From contig CDRNVI010000026.1 in assembly GCA_977017575.1 (NCBI GenBank), positions 1 to 64,000 on the forward strand: 64,000 bases of DNA. The letters run 5' to 3'. This document shows, piece after piece, positions 44,880 to 55,800 of this stretch. Both the position numbers and the translations under genes were made by a program. The notes below the pieces were generated by a model. The model did not search any database, had not been told where the DNA came from, and worked only from the letters and a program-made list of their open reading frames with translations. The stretch is from Paramoeba atlantica. Taxonomy: Eukaryota > Discosea. Position 1 is the first letter of the stretch, and each line of letters begins with the position of its first letter.

Positions 44880-46385
44880 ATGGAGCCTGATGAGGCGCGT
44901 GCCATAGAGCATCTTCGTCGTCTGTTATGCAGTACCGAGCAACAGGATAATTTGATATTTTTAGACAACAGCGCTTTAGAAAATCAGAGGTTGATTGCCC
45001 AACAGTTAATTAGATACCCGTCCCTGTTAGAGTGGGAAAAAATATGTTCGCTGTACCAACTTACTCAGAATAAAGATTCATGTTCTCCAGCGCTGGAGAA
45101 AGTCGCTCCATTTGATTCAATGATACGTGAGCGGACTGCAGGAGTAGAAAAAGATTGTAACTGGAAAGTGGGAATACATCTTGTTCAAGAAGGTCGTTCG
45201 GCTGTATGCATACTCGCTGGAGGTATGGGAACACGATTAGGATCCAACATGCCTAAGGGCATGTTACCATTATCCGGACTTTTGTCACATGACTCAGTAT
45301 TCGCTTTCATAATGAAGAAAATACGCCGTGTAAAACATCTTGCCGATGCTTCGACCACTCCACTTCCCGTTCTTATAATGACAAGCGACGCGACTCACGA
45401 CCTGACAAAACATTTTTTTGAAGTTCACAACTTTTTTGACCTCAATCCGGACCATATTCATTTTGTAGAGCAGTCTATGCTACCGTGCTTCACCATTAAA
45501 AATGGCACACCTCAGTACGTATTCGATACCTCATCGATAGCCATGTCACCCTGTGGTAATGGTGATCTCTACGCCACACTGGCTCGCTCTGGAATGCTGT
45601 GCAAGCTTAAGGAGGAGTACAACACGGAGTATCTCCATATTTTAAATGTAGACAACCCACTCGCTCGGGTAGCCGATCCCTATCTCTCCGGCTACATGAA
45701 GGCAAATAACTTAGACTTCGCGGCCAAGTATGTGGGCCGTGAAGACCCCAGTGAGTCCGTGGGTGTGTTTGTAGTAAGTCGAAGGCGAGATTGTGAAAAA
45801 GGGGTTTCTGCGGCTCCCGATGAATACTCAACATGGAAATGCCATGTTGCTGAATATACGGAGCTTGATGAGGCCAGTCAACAGAAACGGAAACCCAACG
45901 GAGAGCTTTATTATTTGTGCGCGAATATTGGCATGTATTGTGTAAGCATGAAACTGGTTCTTTCCCTTTGCGGTGATTCCTTAGGACGTCCTTCTGTAAA
46001 TTTGCCCATGCATTTAGCTACGAAGAGACACCCTACTCAGCGGAGTGAAACAGGTTTTGTGAACATCGTTAAATTAGAGTCGTATGTATTTGATATCATT
46101 TCTTATGCGAAGCACGTTGGACTTCTAAACGTCGAACGCTGTGAAGAATTTAGTCCAGTGAAGTGCGCGGATTCGACTAACACGATTGAATGTAACACAC
46201 CCAGAAGGGCTGCAGAGGACATCATGTCCCTTCACGAAAGCTGGTTGAGAGCGGTCGGAGCCATTATTATACCCAATAATGATGGTATTTATCGAGTTGA
46301 AATCTCACCTTTGATAAGCTACGACGGCGAGGGGCTAGAAAAATACAAAGGCAGACAAATTAGTTCTCCTTGTTATTTGAATTAA
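44880..46385 (+). CDS. UAP1: UDP-N-acetylglucosamine pyrophosphorylase
   Basis: The protein has 501 residues, the usual length. The enzyme makes UDP-GlcNAc from UTP and GlcNAc-1-phosphate for N-glycans and GPI anchors. The nucleotide-binding signature LAGGMGTRLGSNMPKGMLPL starts at L112. It is followed by PVLIMTSDATH, QSMLPCF, MSPCGNGDLYATLARSG, LHILNVDNPLARVADPY and FAAKYVGREDPSESVGV. These match UAP1 rather than UGP. SDPKG is usual where NMPKG stands. The C-terminus (PCYLN) is not a peroxisomal signal. Confidence 0.93.
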   Translation: MEPDEARAIEHLRRLLCSTEQQDNLIFLDNSALENQRLIAQQLIRYPSLLEWEKICSLYQLTQNKDSCSPALEKVAPFDSMIRERTAGVEKDCNWKVGIHLVQEGRSAVCILAGGMGTRLGSNMPKGMLPLSGLLSHDSVFAFIMKKIRRVKHLADASTTPLPVLIMTSDATHDLTKHFFEVHNFFDLNPDHIHFVEQSMLPCFTIKNGTPQYVFDTSSIAMSPCGNGDLYATLARSGMLCKLKEEYNTEYLHILNVDNPLARVADPYLSGYMKANNLDFAAKYVGREDPSESVGVFVVSRRRDCEKGVSAAPDEYSTWKCHVAEYTELDEASQQKRKPNGELYYLCANIGMYCVSMKLVLSLCGDSLGRPSVNLPMHLATKRHPTQRSETGFVNIVKLESYVFDIISYAKHVGLLNVERCEEFSPVKCADSTNTIECNTPRRAAEDIMSLHESWLRAVGAIIIPNNDGIYRVEISPLISYDGEGLEKYKGRQISSPCYLN

Positions 46386-46857
46386 GAATTCCTTTATTCG
46401 CTGCTAGATGTTCGGGTACGTATCTACTTCGTTGACGGGTCAAGCAAATGGCATCCACTTCGTTGACAGTCGGATTTACTTTCAGTAATGCTCTTTTTTG
46501 GGGAAAAAGTCCCTTTTCACCCTTTTTATTCTACTGTAGCATTGAAATCACATCAACGAATCTTGAATTGTATTCCAATCTTCACTCTCCTTCAAAGTCA
46601 TGTTATATGTCTTAGTAGTCTTCATCCCTCTCTACTTCATCTTTTTCCACTTCATCTCTTACAGACATTAGCACCAACATTTAGCGCCAAGTGGCAGGAC
46701 TCGTGGTAGCCAAGTGGCATTCGTACTCCCTCCTTTGTAACAAACCTATATAAACCTATACCTTACTTATACCTTTCGTGCTATGATTCACGACTCGATG
46801 TTTTCATAGTTCGATTTGTTTTTATAGATTTGAGAAATTTTATCGTTGGAAAAGAGC
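46386..46857. other. Intergenic, nothing recognised
   Basis: Mixed composition with pyrimidine-rich runs (46500-46660) before the condensin gene. CTATATAAACCTATA lies about 100 bp before its ATG. Confidence 0.4.
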
Positions 46858-49800
46858 ATGCCTTCGAAAAGGAAAGTGTCAACGCCGAAGGCGAAAAGCA
46901 TAGGTGCGAAGAAAGAAATGAGCCCCGAAAAACGATCAACGAAGGCACGAGCAAAGAAAACGACACAGCCTAACAATGATGTGGAAGCAAAAAAGGAAAC
47001 CCGAAAGCGGACAAGTCCGCAACCAGAGTCTAGTAACGTGGAACCAAGAGAAAAACCGACAAAAAAGAAAGAGCCCCATAAGAGCGGATCAAAATCACAC
47101 ACAGAGAAAGATGGGTGTTCCAACACAGACGAAGACGTACGATCTATTGTCGTGAGTGCGTTTCAAAAAGCTCAACGCACTTCGGGATCTCATAACGCTC
47201 AGCGGAAAGTGTGTATGAAACTTCGCGCCTCCCTCTCTCACTCCGGCCTACTTACGCACACCATGTCTTCCTTCCTACTTCGGCTCTACACGGAGGTCTC
47301 CTCCTTACCCACAGACGCTATGAACCGACTGATGAGTTTCCTACGTGACTACGTGCTGGAATGTCACCGTGAAGACAAAAACGACAACGAGGGGGTGGCT
47401 CTAATTGAGTTCTTCCTGCCCTATGAGAACGCGATGGAGAAACACACACGGCTACGTGTGCTTCACACGCTCCACACCCTTCTGGAGACCCTGGACTATC
47501 GCCAATCCCGTCACGCGCTCTATGACACTCTCGTTGATATCCTGAGGCGTAGGATCCATGATAAGGCCCCCGCAGTGGCTGAGCGGGCGGTAAAAACTTG
47601 TGCATGTTTTATTTCCCAGGAGGATGTGGTACAGCATCTATTGGGAGTGCTGTGCTCCCATGAGAGCTCGGCGGTACGCGCTGCAGCCGTCGCGGCGCTC
47701 ACCCAACACCCTCCGAATGACACAGCGGTGGTACCGCACGTGCTGCGCTGTGTGCGGGACGTAAGCGCTGTGGTGCGTCGTGAGGCATGGGAGGGGCTGG
47801 GGCGGCTGAAGTGGAACCGATTTGTGGCGTACTCCGGGGACCAGGTACTGTTTTATCTCCACCATGGACTGCAAGAGACCTCCACGGCGCTGCGTACTGC
47901 GGTAGCGACCACCGTGCTCTCCTCCTGGACTACTCGGGATAACCACAATGATATTGATGCTATGCTCGCCCCGATGGATCTGTCGAATTACACTCACGTG
48001 GACACGGTGGTGGGTCGGCTGCTGGCGCATGTCGCACGGATTGAGCCCAGCCGCGGACGTGTGCCTTTGCGGTTGACAAAACTCACCACACAAAACACGC
48101 TGTTGTGGCGATTGTCGGTGGATAGCTGGAATGAGGCCCCCAGGGTTAAGGAGACCGCGTCCGAGAGCACGACAAAGAGTACCGGCGAGGTGTACGACAT
48201 GAAGATTGGTGAATACATTTCTCTTTTGCATGGGATTGCGATTCAAATCCATGATCCGAGCAAGGAGTGTGTGGCGGGGGACGTTCCCATCCATATACTG
48301 GACTTTGAAAACCAAAGCCTCTCCATTGTTCGAGAGTTACTTTTAACACTTCCATTATTTGAAAGCCGTGGGCTTTTACAAACTGCTACGGATAAGGATC
48401 GCTCGAAGTTACGCACAACGTTTGCTTTACTGTTCACAGCTGCCGTGGAAGACGACGCTCGAATTCTAGTAAAGGAGTGCATGCATTCCGCTCCACTGGT
48501 GATGCAGCAGGATGACTTAGTGGCGCTGCTAACACATAGTTTAGAGCGATTGTACAGTCACCTGGGCGTCGTGTCCCGAAACCGAATCTGTCTGGACGAC
48601 GTAGAAGCCTACATTCAAGCCGAATCGAAGAGAGGTTCGGTGAAGGCGTCTCGAATTTCTCCCGAAGTTGAACGTGAAATTGAGGTCGATACCGTATACC
48701 TGCTACGAATGGCATACATTGTACATTGCTGGCTCGGTATTCATCGAAAGAAGGGGGTCTCCATTCCGAGCACATTTTTACAGATTTTGAAGCTTTGTCG
48801 AGAGAGCTCACTCTCGTCTGACGTTAAGGCACAGGCCATACGTGCGACGGCAATGGTGTGTTTTCTTCATGCCGACACCGTAAGTACCTTCTTTAATGTG
48901 ATTCATAAGAACCTTCACGATTCTCACAGCACCATATCGAGCGCTTCAGCGGAGGCTATTATCGATCTCATGTGCGAGTACGGAGTAAAAATATTTATGC
49001 CCACAACAACGAAAAGTGATAGCGCGGCTCTTGTAGCTGAAAGAGAAGCCACCTCCCAGGAACTCTACGCCAAACTCCTCAATGAGCTCTTGCAGGGCGA
49101 CAAAAACCAACTCCCCATCCACGTCGGGATCTGCAAACTCCTCTCCTGTGGCCGAATTAAAGTCGAGGACAGCACGGCAGTAATGACCCCCCTGCTCGAG
49201 CACCTTTTCCGCCAACAATTTCTCCAAGACAAAACCCACAAACACCACCCCGAGGACCTACGCTCGATCCAATGCCTGGACACGTTCTTCACCCTCTACG
49301 CCCACTCCCACCCCCGCCGCATGTACGCCGTCGCCCAATCCGCCATCGCGGTCCTCCAATCCCTCCTCCCCCACCCCGCACTCACCCGTCAAGACTTCCG
49401 CAAAATCTGGCAACGCATCCTCTACCTCACCGATGCCTGGCACCTCTCCTGTGTCCGCCAACTCGACCCCGAGGCCTCCGTGAAATACTCCCTCTCCCGC
49501 GAGGGCGAACCCCCCCACAGTGAGGACGAACTCGACAACAACAACAACAACAACAACAACAACACGCTTCCCCCCCACAGCAAAAGTAACAACACGAACC
49601 GTACCCGCGCCCACTCCCCCTACCCCTCCCCCTCCCCCTACGGCCGCTCCCTCTCCCGCGAGCTCTCCCGGTGCAGCTGCCACGAGCGCCTCACGCTCGC
49701 GATGCTCATCGAGGCCCTGTGCCTTCCCCGGCCCGTGGCCGCGGCCCGGGTCCTCCCCGGGCTCACCGCGATCCGGGTCTATAAGCGGGACCCGGTGCTG

Positions 49801-50691
49801 CTGGCGCAGCTGCGGGTGGCCGCGCTGCGGTGCGTGGGGGGGGTGGCCGCGGGGAGTGCGGAGCTGCAGCGGCCGCTGCGGGCACTGCTGCGCGCGCTGG
49901 GGAGGGTGGAGGGGGGGGAGGGGGGGGTGGAGCCGGGGAGGCCACAGGGACAGGGGGGAGGGGGGGAGGGGGTAGAGGGGACACGGGAGGGCTCGGGGGT
50001 AAGGGGGAACGGGGGTAAGGGGGTGGAGGGGTACCCTGGGGGGACACGGGAGGGGTCGGGGGTAAGGGGGGACGGGGGTAAGGGGGTAGAGGGGTACCCT
50101 GGGGGGACACGGGAGGGGTCGGGGGTAAGTCGGGGGAACGGGTGGGGGGTGGATTATGGTGTGGCTACGTATTTGTCCTCCCGTGCGGTGTCGGTGGCGA
50201 CGACACGGAATATGGAGGATACGGTAACCGCGATGGTGGAGATGAGGATGGGGAGGGGGAGGGGGGTGTTGGGGGTTTCGCGAAAGGGGGTGAAGGAGGT
50301 GGGGGGAGAGAAGGAGGACAGGGTAAAAGATGAGGATGCGGAAGAGGAAACGGTGTTGAGTGGGAAGAGACGAGGGGTGGCGGCGGGGAAGGAGGATGGA
50401 GATTCTGTGGGGACGAAGAAAGTATCGGGCAAGAAAGCGGCAAGTGTGGCGAAGTCTCCGCGTTCGTCTCGCAGTTCTATACGGGAGAGTGCAAAGTCAG
50501 CCTCTCAGCGGAGTTCCTTGCGGAAGGGATCACAGGAGATAGGTCCACGAAGAAAAGGAGAGCAAAGTTTTTCATCAGCTGCGTCTCCAATGTCTACGCA
50601 TTCCATGAGTATGAGGAGTAGTAGAAAAGGTGCGACGGCGTGCGAAGAAGTTTTCGTATCATCGCAGAGAAGTACAAGGAAAGGTAGATGA
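46858..50691 (+). CDS. Condensin subunit CAP-G (Ycg1/Cnd3-like)
   Basis: The protein has 1277 residues from the ATG of MPSKRKVSTPKAK. CAP-G is a HEAT-repeat subunit of condensin that binds DNA in chromosome folding. A Lys/Glu-rich disordered leader of about 90 residues comes first. The family start follows (IVVSAFQKAQRTSGSHNAQ), then helical HEAT repeats such as KAPAVAERAVKTCACF and SSAVRAAAVAALTQHP and VSAVVRREAWEGLGRL. A second HEAT block lies near 700-830 and 860-1000. The C-terminal 300 residues are low-complexity (Asn, Pro/Ser, Gly/Glu/Arg), coded by a C-rich then G-rich tract with a 63-bp minisatellite. The final residues are Ser/Lys/Arg-rich. Confidence 0.78.
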   Translation: MPSKRKVSTPKAKSIGAKKEMSPEKRSTKARAKKTTQPNNDVEAKKETRKRTSPQPESSNVEPREKPTKKKEPHKSGSKSHTEKDGCSNTDEDVRSIVVSAFQKAQRTSGSHNAQRKVCMKLRASLSHSGLLTHTMSSFLLRLYTEVSSLPTDAMNRLMSFLRDYVLECHREDKNDNEGVALIEFFLPYENAMEKHTRLRVLHTLHTLLETLDYRQSRHALYDTLVDILRRRIHDKAPAVAERAVKTCACFISQEDVVQHLLGVLCSHESSAVRAAAVAALTQHPPNDTAVVPHVLRCVRDVSAVVRREAWEGLGRLKWNRFVAYSGDQVLFYLHHGLQETSTALRTAVATTVLSSWTTRDNHNDIDAMLAPMDLSNYTHVDTVVGRLLAHVARIEPSRGRVPLRLTKLTTQNTLLWRLSVDSWNEAPRVKETASESTTKSTGEVYDMKIGEYISLLHGIAIQIHDPSKECVAGDVPIHILDFENQSLSIVRELLLTLPLFESRGLLQTATDKDRSKLRTTFALLFTAAVEDDARILVKECMHSAPLVMQQDDLVALLTHSLERLYSHLGVVSRNRICLDDVEAYIQAESKRGSVKASRISPEVEREIEVDTVYLLRMAYIVHCWLGIHRKKGVSIPSTFLQILKLCRESSLSSDVKAQAIRATAMVCFLHADTVSTFFNVIHKNLHDSHSTISSASAEAIIDLMCEYGVKIFMPTTTKSDSAALVAEREATSQELYAKLLNELLQGDKNQLPIHVGICKLLSCGRIKVEDSTAVMTPLLEHLFRQQFLQDKTHKHHPEDLRSIQCLDTFFTLYAHSHPRRMYAVAQSAIAVLQSLLPHPALTRQDFRKIWQRILYLTDAWHLSCVRQLDPEASVKYSLSREGEPPHSEDELDNNNNNNNNNTLPPHSKSNNTNRTRAHSPYPSPSPYGRSLSRELSRCSCHERLTLAMLIEALCLPRPVAAARVLPGLTAIRVYKRDPVLLAQLRVAALRCVGGVAAGSAELQRPLRALLRALGRVEGGEGGVEPGRPQGQGGGGEGVEGTREGSGVRGNGGKGVEGYPGGTREGSGVRGDGGKGVEGYPGGTREGSGVSRGNGWGVDYGVATYLSSRAVSVATTRNMEDTVTAMVEMRMGRGRGVLGVSRKGVKEVGGEKEDRVKDEDAEEETVLSGKRRGVAAGKEDGDSVGTKKVSGKKAASVAKSPRSSRSSIRESAKSASQRSSLRKGSQEIGPRRKGEQSFSSAASPMSTHSMSMRSSRKGATACEEVFVSSQRSTRKGR
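49981..50130 (+). repeat. 63-bp G-rich minisatellite in the condensin gene
   Basis: ACACGGGAGGG recurs at 49981, 50044 and 50107. The unit is 63 bp, or 21 residues (TREGSGVRG(N/D)GGKGVEGYPGG), so copy changes keep the frame. The G runs could form quadruplexes. Confidence 0.95.
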
Positions 50692-51044
50692 ATTAATGTT
50701 TTTTGTTCATGTAGCATTAGCCACGTGTAGATCAATCACGTCACGGAGTGCGTATAGTGTGTTCGCCATCTTGTACATATCACTAGTTGTATAAACAAAA
50801 TTCCTGTACGTTTGTTTGTTTTTTACCATCGTACAGGAGTTCAGTACTCCTAGGGATTTATAGCTTCATAGATCAGAAGAGAAGGTAACATTTGATTGAG
50901 TCCGAATTTCGATCTCCTTATGCACCCATTTCTATGCCTTATGCACCCAATTTCTATTGAATTCTGCAGAATATGATTTGACTTTGATAGATCAAGCTTG
51001 CCGATTCATATTCTTGTCTGTTGCTTCAGAAACCAATAGTTCTG
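50692..51044. other. Intergenic, nothing recognised
   Basis: AT-rich, with a near-direct repeat TTATGCACCCA(A)TTTCTAT at 50919 and 50939. No coding region. Confidence 0.45.
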
Positions 51045-52658
51045 ATGACAGTCTGCTACTTCTGCGAAGTATCTCGTTCTCCGGAGTGGAGAAAACTTGA
51101 GTACCTTAGTGTGATCCGGGATCGCCAGATTCCAAGCCAACGATTTCACAAACGCATGCAACACGAGGAGAGTTTCCGGATTGCGCTCCCGTCTTTTGAG
51201 AAGGAAGCGAATTTAATAAAAGTTCAATGCAGTACTACTATTGACGAGGAAATATTGAATGCTCTATTTGACTTGGCGCGTGCCAGGGGGATCTCTCACG
51301 AGCTTGACAGACTTTCAGCGGGCGAAAATATGAACACAACCGAAGATCGCGCAGTGTCTCATGTTGCACTTCGACGCATAATTCGAACTCGAAAAGAAAA
51401 CTTAGGGAAAGCTCCACAAATTGCATGGTTTCCAGAGCTCCGCGATTTCTGCGAATCCATTCGCAATGGTTCTCGTCTCACCTACACCCGTGAGACGTTC
51501 TCCCATGTCGTTCATATCGGTATTGGCGGCAGCGAGTGGGGCCCACGACTGCTATGCGATGCGCTCCAACATGACATACATGGCCTCACTCCGTATTTTG
51601 TTTCCAATACGGGAGGACAGTCTCTTGTGGATGTGTTAAATCAAGTCACTCTCTCCCGTACACTTTTTGTAGTATGCACCAAGACGTTTACGACCGTCGA
51701 AGTCCTAGCCAATGCTTTAGATGCGCTAAGTGCCCTACAAAATACGAATCTTGGTTCCTCTTTTCCTGTTCCTTTGCGATCTCAATTGCTAGCGTCTCAC
51801 TTTGTGGCGGTTACCTCAAATATGGAGAAAGCGTCTGCGTTTGGTATTCCCCAAAATTCAGTATTTCTGCTTGACGAAGGTATCGGGGGTCGGTACAGTG
51901 TGTGGAGCGCCATCAGCCTTACCGCTGCGTTATGTCTTGGATTCCACCGATTCGATCAATTTCTTCATGGAGGCTTCGCGATGGATGAACATATTCGGCA
52001 AGCCCCTTTACGGGGGAACGTTCCGGTTCTTTTATCTCTTTTGGATGTGTGGTATCAAAACTTTCTCGGGGCTTCTACCCATGCTGTGCTTCCCTACCAC
52101 ACCCGACTACGATTTCTTGTGCCCTACTTGCAGCAGTTGGAAATGGAGTCCAACGGGAAGAGAGTATGTAAGTGTTCGCATGGCTCTGTTGTCCATACTG
52201 GACCTGTGCTTTGGGGTGGCGTGGGAACGAATGCCCAGCATACGTTTCTACAACACGTTCACCAAGGCACACGGCTGATTCCGTGCGATTTTATAGCAGT
52301 GGTGAACCCCATCGAAAATTCGAGCGAAACTGTCAGAAAAAGGCACCAAAGTTTACTCAATCATTGTGCTGCGCAGGTGAAGGCGCTGCGAATCGGTACG
52401 ACGGATGACCATCTCCCAATGTACAAACAAGTAGTTGGAGCCAAACCATCAAACGTGATCATACTTGGCTCGCTCACTCCGGCAGCACTAGGAGCACTTC
52501 TGGCGCTTTATGAGTACAAAACTTTTGTGTCGGGCGTTTTATGGGGCATTAACTCTTTTGACCAATGGGGTGTGAATGTCGGCAAGTCGCTTGCCACAGA
52601 AATTGAAGATGAAACGAACGCTAGAACGAAAAATCGGTGGGGGAAATCACATTTATAG
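51045..52658 (+). CDS. PGI: Glucose-6-phosphate isomerase with SHL peroxisomal signal
   Basis: The protein has 537 residues from the ATG of MTVCYFCEV. The enzyme interconverts glucose-6-phosphate and fructose-6-phosphate. Sugar-phosphate motifs are present: HIGIGGSEWGPRLL, VSNTGGQSL, TKTFTTVE, GIGGRYSVWSAI, LEMESNGKRV with the catalytic Glu, NAQHTFLQHVHQGTRLIP with the His region, and SFDQWGVNVGKSLA with the Lys. The C-terminus GKSHL ends in SHL, a PTS1 tripeptide. Kinetoplastid and diplonemid PGI enzymes are imported into glycosomes with such signals, which supports the proposed origin. Confidence 0.95.
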   Translation: MTVCYFCEVSRSPEWRKLEYLSVIRDRQIPSQRFHKRMQHEESFRIALPSFEKEANLIKVQCSTTIDEEILNALFDLARARGISHELDRLSAGENMNTTEDRAVSHVALRRIIRTRKENLGKAPQIAWFPELRDFCESIRNGSRLTYTRETFSHVVHIGIGGSEWGPRLLCDALQHDIHGLTPYFVSNTGGQSLVDVLNQVTLSRTLFVVCTKTFTTVEVLANALDALSALQNTNLGSSFPVPLRSQLLASHFVAVTSNMEKASAFGIPQNSVFLLDEGIGGRYSVWSAISLTAALCLGFHRFDQFLHGGFAMDEHIRQAPLRGNVPVLLSLLDVWYQNFLGASTHAVLPYHTRLRFLVPYLQQLEMESNGKRVCKCSHGSVVHTGPVLWGGVGTNAQHTFLQHVHQGTRLIPCDFIAVVNPIENSSETVRKRHQSLLNHCAAQVKALRIGTTDDHLPMYKQVVGAKPSNVIILGSLTPAALGALLALYEYKTFVSGVLWGINSFDQWGVNVGKSLATEIEDETNARTKNRWGKSHL

Positions 52659-52841
52659 AAAATACAATAAATTGGAAAGACTATGGAAGACATGTACGTG
52701 TAGATTGTAGATGACGGCCTATTATTGGGAGAGACTCGAGATATCTGTATATTTTTGACTACACTACTTTCCCTTTTTCGGTTCTTTAGGTACTGTCATA
52801 ATGTATGACGAATTGGTCAGAAGATAGCAGCCAACATTCTA

Positions 52842-55800
52842 ATGACCACTTCGTATTTATTCAACAGCCAGAAGTTGGATTATCGGACGATTGCTACAGA
52901 AGGAAGATCTTACCGAATATGGAGAACCTTGCAGGACGTCACTAAAAAACTGGAGAGAACTTTTAAAGCCCATTTTGAGAATGATTTTTCACTCGACATC
53001 GAGCTGCTAAATAAATTATGGGACGCTTGGAACAGTTTTACCAACGAATGTGAATCATGCGTAAGAGATGGTGACATTCATGGATTTCGATGCCTCAGTG
53101 GTATTGCGAAAGGCTCCCTTCTGAAGATTAGCAATTCTAGCTTGGCAGTACTCCGCAGGGTGAATCAGAAGATGGACGAGACATTGGTCATGCGTGTTTT
53201 GTCTGCTATCATTCAATGCGCCTCTCTATTCAGTAATTTGGACCTGGTTGATCGAACCACCCAAGCTTTTCAACTTAATGCCACAGAAAACAATGAAGAG
53301 ACATCTTCTGCCGCTGATTTTAATTTTGAGCGTGGAAGCCTACCCACCGGTCAACTGGGACCTCCAGCTGAATTAGCAGTGTTTCTTTTACAGTGTGGAG
53401 AGATTATGTTGAAATTACGTGATCAAATTGATGATTCCGTAAAACCGGCATTGACACGTATTTTTACTGCGCAGCTTGCGGGTGAACTTAGCCATGGGGG
53501 ACAGTGGAGACGATGGTGTGAGGCAGTCTCCTCCCACCCGGATCTTCGCGAGGAGCACTGTAGTCCCTGTTTGTCACTTCTTGCGATGTATGACTACCTT
53601 AGATCGGAAGACAAAAAAGAAAAGGAATGGGACGAAACAATCCAGCGTATTATAAGCAACACTCTAACCTGTGATCTAGAGCTTTTTAACTCTGTGCTTC
53701 CGGAGCTTGATTTAATTCTGGGCGGGAAAGAAAGTGAAAATAAGGAGCGCAAGAAAAAGATTGACGAAAAGTCTGCGACTTCGTGCACTTTCCTGACTGA
53801 ACTTTTTAGAAATGCAGAACAAAAAGAGAATCGTGGAATTTTTAAGAAGATTTCTTACCAACGAATCTACATGGCTATTTCGGCGTGCTTAATACTCCAC
53901 TACAAGGAGGAGTCCGAATCAACTTCCTTTAATAATTCGGAATCCCGCCCGAAAAGACCTAGAGTGGATGTGGCGAAAACCGAAGAAAAGGGAGATAGAG
54001 TGCTTTCCTCAGTGAATGCTATCTGTCTTTGGCTCGAGGTTTCTTATCATTTTTCGATGGATCTTCTGGCCCATTCCTTAATGCTTTGTGTATCTGAAGA
54101 CTCATTGTTGATCTTTCCTACCGCTTCCATTGAAGATTTATTCCATCGAAAAATTAATCATATCTTGGACCAGTGCGTGATTCAAGAAATGAAGAAAACA
54201 GAATTAAGGGTGCTGGAAACTCTTGAACACACAGACCCTGTCGTCTTAAAGGCAGGGCTTTGTATAGGCCAGTTGCATGCTACCGCGTTTTTTAAAGATC
54301 GCACTGGAAGTCGTGAAAAATTAGGAAAAGATGCCCCCTTTACAATGCTCATGCAACATTCAATACTCTGCCCGATTAATCAATTTGACGATTTTCGTGC
54401 CTTATGGGAGACATTTATTTCCCGCGTTTGTTATCTCCATTACGAGAAGCGGTTCTTTCGTTCGTTTTACAAGGCGTGTTGTGCGCAGCCCCATGAGAAA
54501 CTTCTAAACGCTTTTCATATTCTTGAGCAGTTGCTGCTGATATTCTTTCGAAATGCTAACTCGTCTAGTCAGAGTCTGACTACCTTTCTTGAGGACGTAT
54601 GGCCTCCTGATTCTAATTTAATTTATGATGCAGAAGCTTTGACACCTGTACTATCGGCAAGCGCCTCCACCGATTTGAAGTGCGATTCTAATTCCTCAGC
54701 TGCAGTGTTTTCATGCCTGGTTTGCAATGCTGTCAGCGACTTGGCGCTCGGCTTAGAATCCTATCAATGGTCGGACCCTCCTCTATGGCTGGCGTTAGTG
54801 AAGGACAAATTTGAAGACACTCTGATTTCTTGTTTGCAGCATACGACGGTGAATCTCGAATTCGAAAGTATCTTTTGCGATATCTGCAAGACCAATACTG
54901 AAAATGTCAATCATATTCAGAGCAGATTGAATTTTTGCTTTCGAACGCTATATGGAATGAATCGATTGCGCTGCCTAACTCTTCGATTTTCCCAAGAGCA
55001 CTCGAATGTGGATACATCTGCTCCCTTTAATATCAGGGTTCACGAACGTTTCCTTCAATTGTTTGTTCCGGATATACGCGTAGCAGAACAAGTGGGAGGT
55101 TTATCAGATTTTTCAAAATTATTGTTAAAGAAATGCGGCACTGCTATCTTTAAAAAATGGGGCACGTGTGCAGCCCCGTGGTGGTGGCTCTGTAGCTTGA
55201 CGTTAGACTACAGGCTCTTGCGCGCCTACAATGTGGACCACACAGACGCACCTGTAGTGTGTCAATTCTTACAACAGCTCGTTCAGTTTCTTCGTGAAAA
55301 GGTGACAGTATGCAAAGAAGGACCCTGCAGAGCAATTCAAGAATTATGTGATCTACTTAAAAGTCTAGATGAAATAATTTTTGGTGCCGATCCCAACACC
55401 GTAGTAGAATCTATTTTTTGCAGCAGCGAACTCGTGGAAGATGAAGAGCAGCACATGGAAAATCAAGTTATTTCAAGTCTTTCGCGCCTTCCCCACATGT
55501 CAGTAGAACATTATGTAAGATGCGTAAAATGGATTCTGAATGGTGGCACTGATACATATATTTCAAAACACGCTAACAATGTGACAAACGAATGCACAAA
55601 AGGTGGACTAACCTCGCTTCGTGATACTACGTTAGGTTTGATCGGTGCACTTTGCTCCTGTTCACAAGACACTTGCAAATCCTTGCATGCTGCATCGACA
55701 TCCACTCGAGATGCAGAATTCAATCATTTCGGCGCAACAGATTATCAAAAATTGCTTAAAAAAATTCTAAACGATTCACCGAATACCAAAGCATCCAAAT

